From contig BCJX01000002.1 in assembly GCA_001600415.1 (NCBI GenBank), positions 124,001 through 188,000 of the forward strand: a stretch of DNA of 64,000 nt, in the 5' to 3' direction. The translations under genes and the position numbers were made by a program. This document shows, one piece after another, positions 46,799 through 55,012 of the stretch (positions within the stretch are counted from its first letter, which is position 1; the number at the start of each line of letters is the position of its first letter). The notes below the pieces were generated by a model, which saw only the letters and a program-made list of their open reading frames with translations, did no database searches and was not told the origin of the DNA. The stretch comes from Pascua guehoae (Eukaryota > Basidiomycota > Tremellomycetes > Trichosporonales > Trichosporonaceae).

Positions 46799-47056
46799 CT
46801 ACTTCTTCTTCTTCTTCTTGTCCTCGTTATTGTCCTTCTTCTTATCACCTCCACCCCACGACGAAGGCCACCACCGCAGACGCGTTTTCAGATCGGCAAT
46901 TTGGCGCGGGTCAACCGTCTTTGTCCGGGTGATTGTGAACGGCTTGCCCTTGGGGTCCTTCCATGTTTCATGCGAGCCTTTGGTGCGATGGAGCTTCCAG
47001 TTATTCGCCGAGAGCACAGTCTTGAGCTCGCGGATTTTGACGGCGGCTTTGCCCAT
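46799..47056 (-). CDS. HicA-like (YcfA family) small protein
   Basis: 85 aa from an ATG at 47056. Residues 1-62 match the HicA/YcfA dsRBD-like fold: KIRELKTVL helix, a WKLHRTKGSHETW strand-turn with the diagnostic G-S-H (His29), then GKPFTITRT and a final helix DPRQIADLKTRL. In bacteria HicA is an mRNA interferase using the conserved His, paired with HicB. Here the domain is followed by WWPSSWGGGD and a Lys-rich tail, absent from bacterial HicA. No HicB-like gene is visible next to it. A longer upstream extension in the same frame (to 47449) is Pro/Ser-rich low complexity and is probably not coding. The Lys-rich tail may bind nucleic acid or be a nuclear signal. Activity is not shown by the sequence, and the gene could serve RNA binding without cleavage. 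Confidence 0.72.
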   Translation of the reverse strand: MGKAAVKIRELKTVLSANNWKLHRTKGSHETWKDPKGKPFTITRTKTVDPRQIADLKTRLRWWPSSWGGGDKKKDNNEDKKKKKK

Positions 47057-48179
47057 GGGGAACGTGTGAACGGGTGAGTATCTGAGGGAATGGGGTGGGG
47101 GACGCGGGGGGACGGGGATGTGTGGGGGTACGGGGATGGGGAAGGGGTACGGGGATGGGGAAGGGGTGATGAGCGCACCTGATGGCAGAGAACCTCGACA
47201 CTTGGTGTGCGCGGACGAGAGGAGAGAGAAACGAGGACGTTCGCGCTCGTGGGCAGCGGCGTCGATCGAGACCTTGCGTGTTAGTGTGCAGGCTGACGGC
47301 GTCGACCCCATCCTACAGTGATTGTGTAGTGGAAGTGAAGAACCGTGCTGCCGAGTTAGATGTTGGGATTTCAAACGGTTACACAACAAGCTAAGCTCAC
47401 ACCGTAGAACGTCTTCCGATGTAATGAAAGGTGTGTCGAGCGAGGCCAAGGGCGTTTTGGGTGGGGANNNNNNNNNNNNNNNNNNNNNNNNNNNNNNNNN
47501 NNNGGGTGATGAGGGGGGCGAGGAAGGGGACGAGGGGGGGGACGAGGGGGATGAAGGGGATGAGGGGAATGGAGAAATGCAGGTAAGAGATAGAAGATCA
47601 TTTCAAGATGTACGGATCGGGGCCCACGATCATGCTTGTGCCGCGTTTGCGCCATGTTGTGATGAGTTTGAGGGGATAGTCACCGATACCGGGTGGCGAG
47701 AATGAGTTCCAGTGGGGTCGGCAGGAAGGACGGCGTTCGTCCAAACATGATTGCTTCCGCACCCGACGAGGAGTGACTGGTGACGGGGATGCTGACAGCT
47801 GCTCTGGGAGCTGTGTGGAATATGCTGGGGCAGGGTTAATCCCGCGCATAACATGTGACAGGGACAGAACGTACACGTGGGCCAGATATGTAGGAAAAGG
47901 ACGCCGTTGTAGCGCGGGGAGGGGATTTGGCGAGAGAAAGTAAGACGGTGTGGTTCGGAGCACAGACCGCTGGGCCACGAAAGAATTCATTGTCGGGCGC
48001 TTGAACGCCGACATTGCTCGCTAGGGAGGTGCAGGCAAGCCGACAACAGATTGTTGCCTCACTACACAAGAGATGAGCAAGACGGAGAAGAGGAACAATG
48101 TCAAACAATACTCAGGCGGTCACGGTCATCCGTAACGCACATCCATGACACCTAAAAAGGTAGGTTCTCAGACCCGTCC
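47057..48179. other. Intergenic with G-rich repeats
   Basis: Contains a (GTACGGGGATGGGGAAGGG)-type repeat near 47120-47165 and G/A-rich GAGGGG repeats around the gap at 47468-47503. No gene recognised. Confidence 0.5.
47468..47503. other. Assembly gap (36 N)
   Basis: Run of N followed by GGGTGATGAGG and many G/A-rich repeat units, so the gap probably reflects a repeat array of unknown length. Confidence 0.95.
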
Positions 48180-48266
48180 TGCCCCCTACCTGAATTGAAC
48201 AGGTGACCCTTTCATTCGTACAGAGAAAGTACAAGTGAAAAATTCTAACCACTGAACTAAGGAGGC
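48180..48266 (-). tRNA. tRNA-Thr(UGU) with intron
   Basis: Minus strand. The acceptor GCCTCCT pairs with AGGGGGC through a U-G pair, with discriminator A. The D arm is GTTC with GAAT. The anticodon stem TTTCA with TGAAA pairs perfectly around the loop CTTGTA, giving TGT. About 14 nt after position 37 form the intron. The T arm is ACCTG-TTCAATT-CAGGT. Confidence 0.85.
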
Positions 48267-48849
48267 TTTATTCATAGTGTTATCACCTACTATGACGTCG
48301 CCATCTGTCTCAGTCTGTCCTATCCCCAGGACAGGCTCGTAGGTGTATAATTTGGGAGGGAAGTGAAGGATAGAAGTGGGAACGGGGCCGGCCCGTTAAC
48401 GTGTGTTAGGGATCTTCATCTTTTGCGCGAATGTCAGTCTGCCGGCAATTCTGGCCGCTAGTGTAATAACGACATTATGCGCGATTTTGGCCTCGCGGTG
48501 GGCGTTGTTGCAGGAGTGGCACGGCCACTGGGTAAGCGTACACATTTCCGAATGTTGGTGTCTTCTTCCTTCCTACTTTTCAAACTTCAATACTCTTCAA
48601 CCTAATGCCCAGCGATGCCAGGTAGGGCCTCGAAGAACAGGGAAATGTCTCCCATACGAGGTGGTCCAAGGCGGACAAGGCACACGACATCACCACTTGC
48701 GACACGCATACTGTCAGGAGAGAAATCATCCTTCAAACACTACCCGTGAGCTCAACCAAAAACAAACAACGCGCTGCTCCCCATAGAGGTATCCAATTGA
48801 GGACTCAATGAAAAAGGAAGAGCTACAAGCTACCTGCTGCTCCCTACGC
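48267..48849. other. Intergenic
   Basis: Between tRNA-Thr and tRNA-Phe. No gene recognised. Confidence 0.5.
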
Positions 48850-48934
48850 TGGAGTGAGGGCGGATCGAACGCCCGACCGTACGAAAGAGAAGCTAGGCTT
48901 CAGTCGTACGCTCTCCCAACTGAGCTATCCCTCC
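48850..48934 (-). tRNA. tRNA-Phe(GAA) with intron
   Basis: Minus strand. The acceptor GGAGGGA pairs with TCACTCC with one G-A mismatch. The D arm is GCTCAGTTGGGAGAGC. The anticodon stem TACGA with TCGTA encloses CTGAAG, giving GAA. About 12 nt form the intron. The T arm is GGGCG-TTCGATC-CGCCC. Confidence 0.88.
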
Positions 48935-49802
48935 AATGCACGGTCTCACGAGGCAGCGCACGGGCCGAGCCTCCCAGTTGTGCGGCACACGTTTGTTCGA
49001 GGTGAATGCCTCCTCCAGGAGGTCGACGGCATCCTATGATCGTGCCCCTCGAAATGGTCTCCAAAGGACTATTAACAACCTTTCAAAACCGGGCTTTTTA
49101 TGCGACGGCGCAGGGCGCCACATCCTCTCAGGTCGGGCAGACGTCCGTCGATATATAGGCGTTGAGCTCGGATGAGCGACTGCCAGGCGACGAGGTGGGC
49201 ATGCGCGCGGAGGGCGGCGGGGTGTGGTACGCACACGTTCACTTGAACGGCCAGATTGGGTAGAGAGTGCAGGAATGAGAGGAGAGATTCACGACTAAAC
49301 TTACCCTGTGCGCAGGACTCGCGTGGAATGGAAAAATCCATACGCACACCAGTATTGGCATTTATTGGGATTCGTTCCCACACCCACGTTTCTCCTTCGA
49401 CAAGGACCTCTGTTGGAACTCTCCTGGCCGCTCTCGCTGCAGGGTGATACACTTGTCACGGGTTTGAAATTATTTCTGCCCACATACTCCCCCGTTTCGG
49501 TCTCGGACCATTGTCTTCGGTAGCATGGCCTCCCTCCAATATTAATATTCTCTATTTTGCTTGCTTGGGGACGGCTGCACTCCGTTACGGGTGTTCACAC
49601 ACTATCACGACCAGTGCCGAACGAGCTCGTCAGTTTCAGATCAATAATTTTGATCCTTAGGTCGCAAATGCAAAGCACAGCTCGCTATCCATCAAATTCA
49701 GTCAACTTTCTCATCCCTTGTTGACCACCACCCCACTCGCCCTCTCTTTCTGCCTTGCCACAAGACCCCAGCGCGATGCCAAAAAGGAAGTGTACCCATT
49801 GC
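48935..49802. other. Intergenic
   Basis: Between tRNA-Phe and tRNA-Val. Nothing recognised. Confidence 0.5.
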
Positions 49803-49891
49803 TGACGTTTGACAGGGTCGAACTGCCGACCTCATGCGAACCAGTTGTGCAACTGTTAAGCATGCGCTCTAACCAACTGAGCTAAATCGCC
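49803..49891 (-). tRNA. tRNA-Val(AAC) with intron
   Basis: Minus strand. The acceptor GGCGATT pairs with AAACGTC with one A-A mismatch. The anticodon stem CATGC with GCATG is perfect and the loop TTAACA gives AAC. About 15 nt after position 37 form the intron. The T arm is GGCAG-TTCGACC-CTGTC. Confidence 0.85.
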
Positions 49892-50308
49892 TTCTGGTGT
49901 TATGCTGTGTGGACTGCGAACGCCTGGCGGGCTGTTTGCGTGACCGACGGTGGCCGACTGTGGCGGTCGGTGACAGGCGGTATGTGCCATGTGCGTGTGG
50001 CTGTGCCGCAAGCCCGCATTTCCAGCTCGCTTGAGGCATGTCTTCCAGCACCATCAGCAGCATCAGGGTATGAAGCTTCAAGTGCCTAAATGTCCAAAAT
50101 TCCTTGCCCAACAAGCGAGAGATAACAATAGTTTTGAGGAGGCCACAGTAGAAACTCCACGGGTGGCGGTAGCAGTTGGGGGGGTTCAGGGTTGTCTACC
50201 ATCGAGCAACCGACCACAGTTGCTCTCCAACGCCAACGGTCATCGGCCATTGCCCCCTGTAGACGTCTGGCGAGCGCGCGACACGGTTGATCACTGTTTT
50301 TGTGTATC
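49892..50308. other. Intergenic
   Basis: Between tRNA-Val (minus) and tRNA-Pro (plus). No gene recognised. Confidence 0.5.
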
Positions 50309-50413
50309 GGCTCTTTGGTTTAGGGGTATAATTGCCGCTTCGGGTTTCGAAGCAACATCCGCTCGCTAAGCAAGCATCTGCGGCAGACCTGGGTTCGAGT
50401 CCCGGAAGAGCCC
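50309..50413 (+). tRNA. tRNA-Pro(CGG) with long intron
   Basis: The acceptor GGCTCTT pairs perfectly with AAGAGCC, with discriminator C. The anticodon stem GCCGC with GCGGC is perfect around the loop TTCGGG (CGG). About 33 nt between positions 37 and 38 form the longest tRNA intron in the window. The T loop is GGTTCGAGTCC. A T-run follows. Confidence 0.9.
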
Positions 50414-51237
50414 ATTTTTGTCTCCTCTGAGCCTTATCTTGGACGCAGTGGAGTTCAGTGCATGCTGGGTCGTCAGGGGCTCACGATGGAGTGACAGAAA
50501 AAGCAGAAATTGTGTATATTACTTTGGGGTGGATCCCACAAAGCTACAAAGGATAGAGTACCATGTGCACAAGGGATGCTTGCGGACAAGCATGCAACGG
50601 TTCAAGTTTGTCCAGCATTCCCGACGGCCGCCCGACGGCATTCCAATCTGCAACGAGGAAGCACACATGCACCACAACGACACACCCTCCCCTCTCACCC
50701 TGGGCGACCTTGGCCATCCCCAGCGCCAAGCGGGAAGGGTCCGAGGAGGTGCATTCCGTGCTCGGTGCTATTGTACACGCTTCGGGGGAGTTTGTGCGCG
50801 CTTCTCAGATGCGAGAGCAAGTGCAAACGCCGGCTTGAGTGATGGCGAGGGCTACGGGCACACAACTGTCGCTTGCCGTCTTCTATTCTTGTCGCTCGTT
50901 CCGTGTGTGTTTGAGTGTGCTTGCGTATGACACAAAGCCCGTCAGAGTCTTGTAAGGCTCTCGACAACGCGCAGAATCGATATACTAAAACAAAGCTGTG
51001 CTGGGTAATATCGAGCGACCCCCGGAGACCCGCACAGACCTCTGTCAGCATAGCATGTGCACCCCCGCATTTGTTATGTTAGCCGCCACCCGACCACTCC
51101 TCACAGAGTCGGTCCAGCCTCGAACGGCGTCTCGCACCCTGACACTACAGAGCCGCGCCGCATATAAGTACGACTCGTTCTCTTCGGTACTTCCCCAACT
51201 CCCCCATTCTTCCTTCCCTTATTTAACCGTACACCAT
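50414..51237. other. Intergenic, upstream region of the next gene
   Basis: No gene recognised. Its 3' end is promoter of the gene at 51238. Confidence 0.5.
51161..51168 (+). promoter_or_regulatory. TATA-like box
   Basis: CATATAAG about 70 bp upstream of the ATG at 51238, followed by a pyrimidine-rich leader. The position suits a fungal core promoter. Confidence 0.55.
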
Positions 51238-52053
51238 ATGCCTGACCAGCCCTTCAGCGGTGCGAGCGACCAGACGACGTTGGACCTGTGCGACTTGCCA
51301 CCCAACAGCTGTCCTGACCCGCGCCACTTCCCCAAACTCAAGGTGGTCCACTGCAACCCTACCAGCCCCTTCCTCCCCGCCGCCACGGTCCTGCACTCCC
51401 TTGAGCAGGGTCGGTGGTCGTTCAACGTCGGGCTCGCGACCCCCGGCGCCATCGAGAAGGTCGAGCGGCTCGTGCTCCTTCTCCGCCCCCGGTCGGCCTT
51501 TGACCTCATCCGCTCCAAGATCGACGGGCGTCCGTCCCTCGACACCTTCCGCACCCTTGCAGAAGGCGTGGAAAAGAAGCGGGGCCAGAAGCTAGAATTC
51601 TTCATCCGCATCGTGCCATGGGGCACGCTTCGTATCGCCGACCTGGTGGGCCCACGACTCATCGGGATACACCCCGACGATTCGTTCCAATTCTCCGCTA
51701 TCCTCTACCTCAGCATCATGGTTGGTCACGTCCTCCCTGATATCAGATGCTACCTCGACCGCGGTGACGAATGGGACCTCACGTGGCTCGGCTTCAGCCC
51801 CATCGCGGCCGCACCATGTATACAGAATTACATGGACGCCTTCGGGATCGTGGTGGCACAGACCGCCCAGGACTACGAGGGAAAGTGGGACACGGGACCT
51901 AAACGCATGTCCCACGCCAAGTGGGTCGAGTGGGCCATTAAGGGCCGCATTGTCATGCTCCACGCCGGCCAGTACGAGAACAAGGCGCGCGAGTTGGGGT
52001 TCTTGGGGTTTGAAGAAGAATGCCTGGCAAAGACAGCCCAAGGGGGTCGTTAG
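51238..52053 (+). CDS. Conserved-looking protein of unknown function
   Basis: Single exon, 271 aa. The ATG at 51238 follows ACCAT and a TATA-like box. The frame is open farther upstream to 50998, but that extension is low quality. The product is globular in composition, with alternating hydrophobic strands and helices: a KLKVVHCNP strand, EKVERLVLLLRPRSAFDLI, KLEFFIRIVPW and FQFSAILYLSIMVGHVLPD. There is no signal peptide, clear membrane segment or catalytic motif that I recognise. The layout (a strand, a log-like Asp/Thr/Leu-rich region, then helices) resembles fungal proteins annotated only as hypothetical. The TAG stop at 52051-52053 overlaps by three bases the TAA stop of the minus-strand oxidase remnant. 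Confidence 0.75.
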   Translation: MPDQPFSGASDQTTLDLCDLPPNSCPDPRHFPKLKVVHCNPTSPFLPAATVLHSLEQGRWSFNVGLATPGAIEKVERLVLLLRPRSAFDLIRSKIDGRPSLDTFRTLAEGVEKKRGQKLEFFIRIVPWGTLRIADLVGPRLIGIHPDDSFQFSAILYLSIMVGHVLPDIRCYLDRGDEWDLTWLGFSPIAAAPCIQNYMDAFGIVVAQTAQDYEGKWDTGPKRMSHAKWVEWAIKGRIVMLHAGQYENKARELGFLGFEEECLAKTAQGGR

Positions 52054-52457
52054 TACAGCCACGGGCGGCCGACGAAGACGGCGCTCGCACCGAGGGCGAT
52101 TACTTTGAACACGTCCGCGCCGGAACGGATGCCACTGTCGAAGATGATTGGGATGCGGCCCTGGGTCTCAAGCCCGATGACCTCGAGGGCGTCGAGCGGC
52201 GCGATCGCGCCGTCGACGTGCCCTCCGCTGTGGTTCGTGACTACGGTCGCGTCGGGGCCGAAGCGGATCGCCAGCTCCGCATCAGCAGGCGACTGGATCC
52301 CCTTGAGAACGATGGGGAGCTTGGTCGTCGCGCGCAGGATCTCGATGTCAGCCCACTCGAGGCCGGGGCAGGAGAAGACGTCGAGGAATGTCTCGACAGC
52401 CGCGCGTGGGTACGCCGAGAGGAGATTCTCGAGCGTGTTTCCCGGGTAGTGGGATGC
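52050..52457 (-). pseudogene. C-terminal remnant of an FMN-dependent alpha-hydroxyacid oxidase/dehydrogenase
   Basis: Minus-strand open frame of 135 codons with a clear match to the second half of the TIM-barrel FMN enzymes (lactate monooxygenase, glycolate oxidase): EWADIEILR, LPIVLKGIQS, TVVTNHSGGHVDGAIAPLDAL, then IFDSGIRSGADVFKVIALGA and AVFVGRPWLY. The first ~250 residues, including the N-terminal FMN and substrate contacts, are not found upstream. The frame is closed by a TAA at 52458-52460, although CCTAAG there could be a 3' splice site. The final ~50 residues after the GRP motif are also missing. In the NHGGRQ active-site motif the His is kept but the Arg is replaced by Gly. Together these suggest a dead fragment. 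Because the frame itself is clean over 135 codons, the decay may be recent, or the piece may be a small expressed domain. Confidence 0.8.
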
Positions 52458-53237
52458 TTAGGACCAATGGGTGGCGAGGGCGGCCATCGTCGGGCGGGGC
52501 TTCTAGACCCCCTTGACCGGGGGCGGGGGTTCTCGTCTGTCATCGTGTGATGGAGATGTGATATGTGCAAGGGTAGAGTGAACGTGCGATGTTGGAAGGC
52601 GTTGGAGAGATAGTAGATTCGAGGGCAGATTGGAAGTCAAGCCCCTGTGTGTGCTGAAGACAGAAGCTCGTGGTTGGGGACACTATGGAAGAACAACTGG
52701 GCTTGGTGTGTCTCCTTCGACGGAGTTGTGTGCAAGGCAAATTCCTGTTGTAATAGTAACAATCTTGTGGCGCTGCCACTCGCGCCCGGGGGGCGAGGCG
52801 TGGTGCACCGCCTTATAAGGGTAGAACTCAGTATCTCCGCTCATCATGTTGCTCTATTCTCTACTTTCTACAACAATTCCAATGTGGCAGGAACACTGAC
52901 CATCTATTAAATTTATCTCTTCAGTCCAACACCTTCACACTATGACAATGTGGTTGTTGTGGCGGGCTAAATCGTGCAGAGATCAATCTTAACTGGAATA
53001 GAGGGGAATCCTTGTAGAAATCATGGAATGCCGGTCGCAAGACAATCAACTCTTGCCTCTACTGATCCCAAATCGGTATCACCACTGCAACGTTGACTTG
53101 AGACCCGGGGACAAGGTGACCCCGGGAACGAACCTGGCATTGTCAATATCCAGGAGTATGACGATCTCGTCCAACAGAGGCTGCCCAGGAGAAGAGTAAC
53201 CCGGAAGCGTTCGCCAGCGATATCCTTCTAACAACTT
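52458..53237. other. Intergenic
   Basis: Upstream side of the oxidase remnant. I searched it for the missing N-terminal half by eye and found none. No gene recognised. Confidence 0.5.
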
Positions 53238-53326
53238 GGCAAGATGGCCGAGTGGTCTAAGGCGCTGTGTTCAGGTTTATAAACTGTCGCAGTCTTCGGG
53301 CGTGGGTTCAAATCCCACTCTTGTCA
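53238..53326 (+). tRNA. tRNA-Leu(CAG) with intron
   Basis: The acceptor GGCAAGA pairs with TCTTGTC through a G-U pair, with discriminator A. The D arm GGCCGAGTGGTCTAAGGCG is typical of Leu. The anticodon stem CTGTG with CGCAG surrounds TTCAGG (CAG). A short intron of about 12 nt follows position 37. The long variable arm TCTTCGGGC makes it class II. The T arm is GTGGG-TTCAAAT-CCCAC. Confidence 0.88.
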
Positions 53327-54536
53327 ACAGAGGATTCATTTCCTTACCAATTAACCTTTTTAGAAGGCAACGATGGCTATGGGTTTGGTTTAGGTGCTCG
53401 TGGGCAGTGGTGGCCAGTTGAAGAGGTTCTGCGTATGTGCCACCTGTGTGTGCCACCTGTGTGTGCCACCTGTGTGTGCCAAAGGAGTTTTCCACATGTG
53501 TGTGACCCACATGCGTCCAGTCGACGTCCAATTCCGGGGAGTGGCGCATGCGTGCGAGTACATGTTCTGCTGGCGCATGCTGGCATCCAATGTGGCGCAA
53601 GGCACACGCAGCATCGATCATCATTATAACTTGCCATGGTCCATCCATCTTGTAGCAGCAGAGATGTACGTCTGGGGTATTGTCCATGCCCCACTTTAAC
53701 GTCCACCCCGTCCGTAACTCCAGCACTGGGGTCTGCAGGACACTGCTCCCCTTGGCACAGCTTTCAAGAGGGCTGGGGTAGCAAGAATACAGAACCCGGG
53801 GGAGAGAACTGGTGGGTGTTGGGGCATACTTAAACCCGGCGCACAAGGATTTGTGAAACGTATATATATTGTGTTTCCGCGCGGCTACAGCATGTAGACC
53901 GAGGACCCGCGTCCACATGCCCGAGTTAACCACTTGAATTGCGGTTCGACGCTTGGAGGCGTTACAACCGGGCACGCAAGACGGTCAAACAAACGATAGT
54001 AACAGTATCCTTAGAATAGTACGTGGAGGGTACCGTCGCGGCCGGATTGTACACACATTGGAGGAGGAGCAACAGAGAAAGAGGTGTTTAGAATTGAGTA
54101 AGCCCCTACACCAACCTGACATTGCGACTTCCATAGGTTTAGCAACGTCAACATCAAACCAGTGTGCACATTAAAGACGTATTCCTTTCGCCGCCTCCAA
54201 AGGTGACGACTCTGACCATTCCTAGTACACTTTGGTCGTCATTCAGACGCACTTGCCTTTTGAGTGCGCCGCTTGACAGTCCTTTTCCGCCATCAAAACG
54301 TGGCCATTGAAGTGACCGATTACTACCTGCCCAGCTTGGAGGGTATTCAGTAAGAAGTTCAATTCCTCCCTCAGCATGCCCGTCCGCTTGGGCGACCTTC
54401 TCCCCGTGATGGTACGATGTCCCTTGGACAATTGCCAATTCACAGCCTTGGCACTGTCGAGAATTTGGGGTGAACGGCCCAGATGGAACAAACTGTGGTA
54501 TTAGTCAGGCTGTAGGACCAAAAGCAGATCAAAAAA
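53327..54536. other. Intergenic with minisatellite
   Basis: No gene recognised between tRNA-Leu and the initiator tRNA-Met. Holds the 13-bp repeat at 53443-53481. Confidence 0.5.
53443..53481. repeat. 13-bp tandem repeat, three perfect copies
   Basis: CCTGTGTGTGCCA repeated at 53443-53455, 53456-53468 and 53469-53481 in non-coding DNA. Confidence 0.9.
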
Positions 54537-54629
54537 TATCGCCAGCAGGTTTCGATCCTGCGATCTCCAGGTTACACCCGCTCGAGGAGTCGGTATGAGC
54601 CTGGCGCCGTCCCACTTGGCCATAGCGAT
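54537..54629 (-). tRNA. Initiator-like tRNA-Met(CAU) with intron
   Basis: Minus strand. The acceptor ATCGCTA pairs with TGGCGAT, giving the A1-U72 pair of eukaryotic initiator tRNAs. The T loop is ATCGAAA (A54, A60) instead of TTCGANN, also an initiator hallmark. The anticodon stem CCAGG with CCTGG is perfect and the loop CTCATA gives CAT. About 21 nt after position 37 form the intron. Against a pure initiator identity, the usual three G-C pairs at 29-31/39-41 are only partly present (A-U at 29/41). The D arm GGCCAAGTGGGACGGCGC is atypical. Confidence 0.82.
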
Positions 54630-55012
54630 TAGTTATCAGAAGGTTGAGAGGGCGGCAAGTGGTCCACAAAGCAGGTTACCTCCCCCAAGGAGCAGGGTCT
54701 GTGAGATCATCAGTTAAGGCTGTCGTCCGCCGGTGAGGTTATTGAGGTCTGTGGTGAGTTTGTTGAGGCGAACTGTAGATCTCGGGGTGCGAAGGATTGG
54801 TTGCTGGGGAGTTCTTGAACCCACGACTTAAGCATCGCGTCGTGTCTCTGTCCCATATGTACTACAGTATGCATACAACATCCACCTCCGGGACTAGGTA
54901 CCACCACGGTGGCCACCTGTCGAGCCACACTGACAAACACTTGGCTCATCGCGGGGGCCGTACCGTAGCTGCGCGACCGGTCTTCCCGGCCTCCAGTTTT
55001 CCTGAACCTCAC
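54630..55012. other. Intergenic
   Basis: Between the tRNA-Met gene and the 3' end of the GRG-rich gene. Nothing recognised. Confidence 0.5.

Noticed and set aside
47057..47449. N-terminal extension of the HicA-like gene in the same frame.
   Set aside because: Low-complexity Ser/Pro sequence encoded by a GGGGATGGGG-type repeat. The ATG at 47056 matches where the family domain begins.
50998..51237. Upstream in-frame start for the gene at 51238.
   Set aside because: The extension spans a TATA-like box and pyrimidine-rich leader, so it is more likely untranslated.
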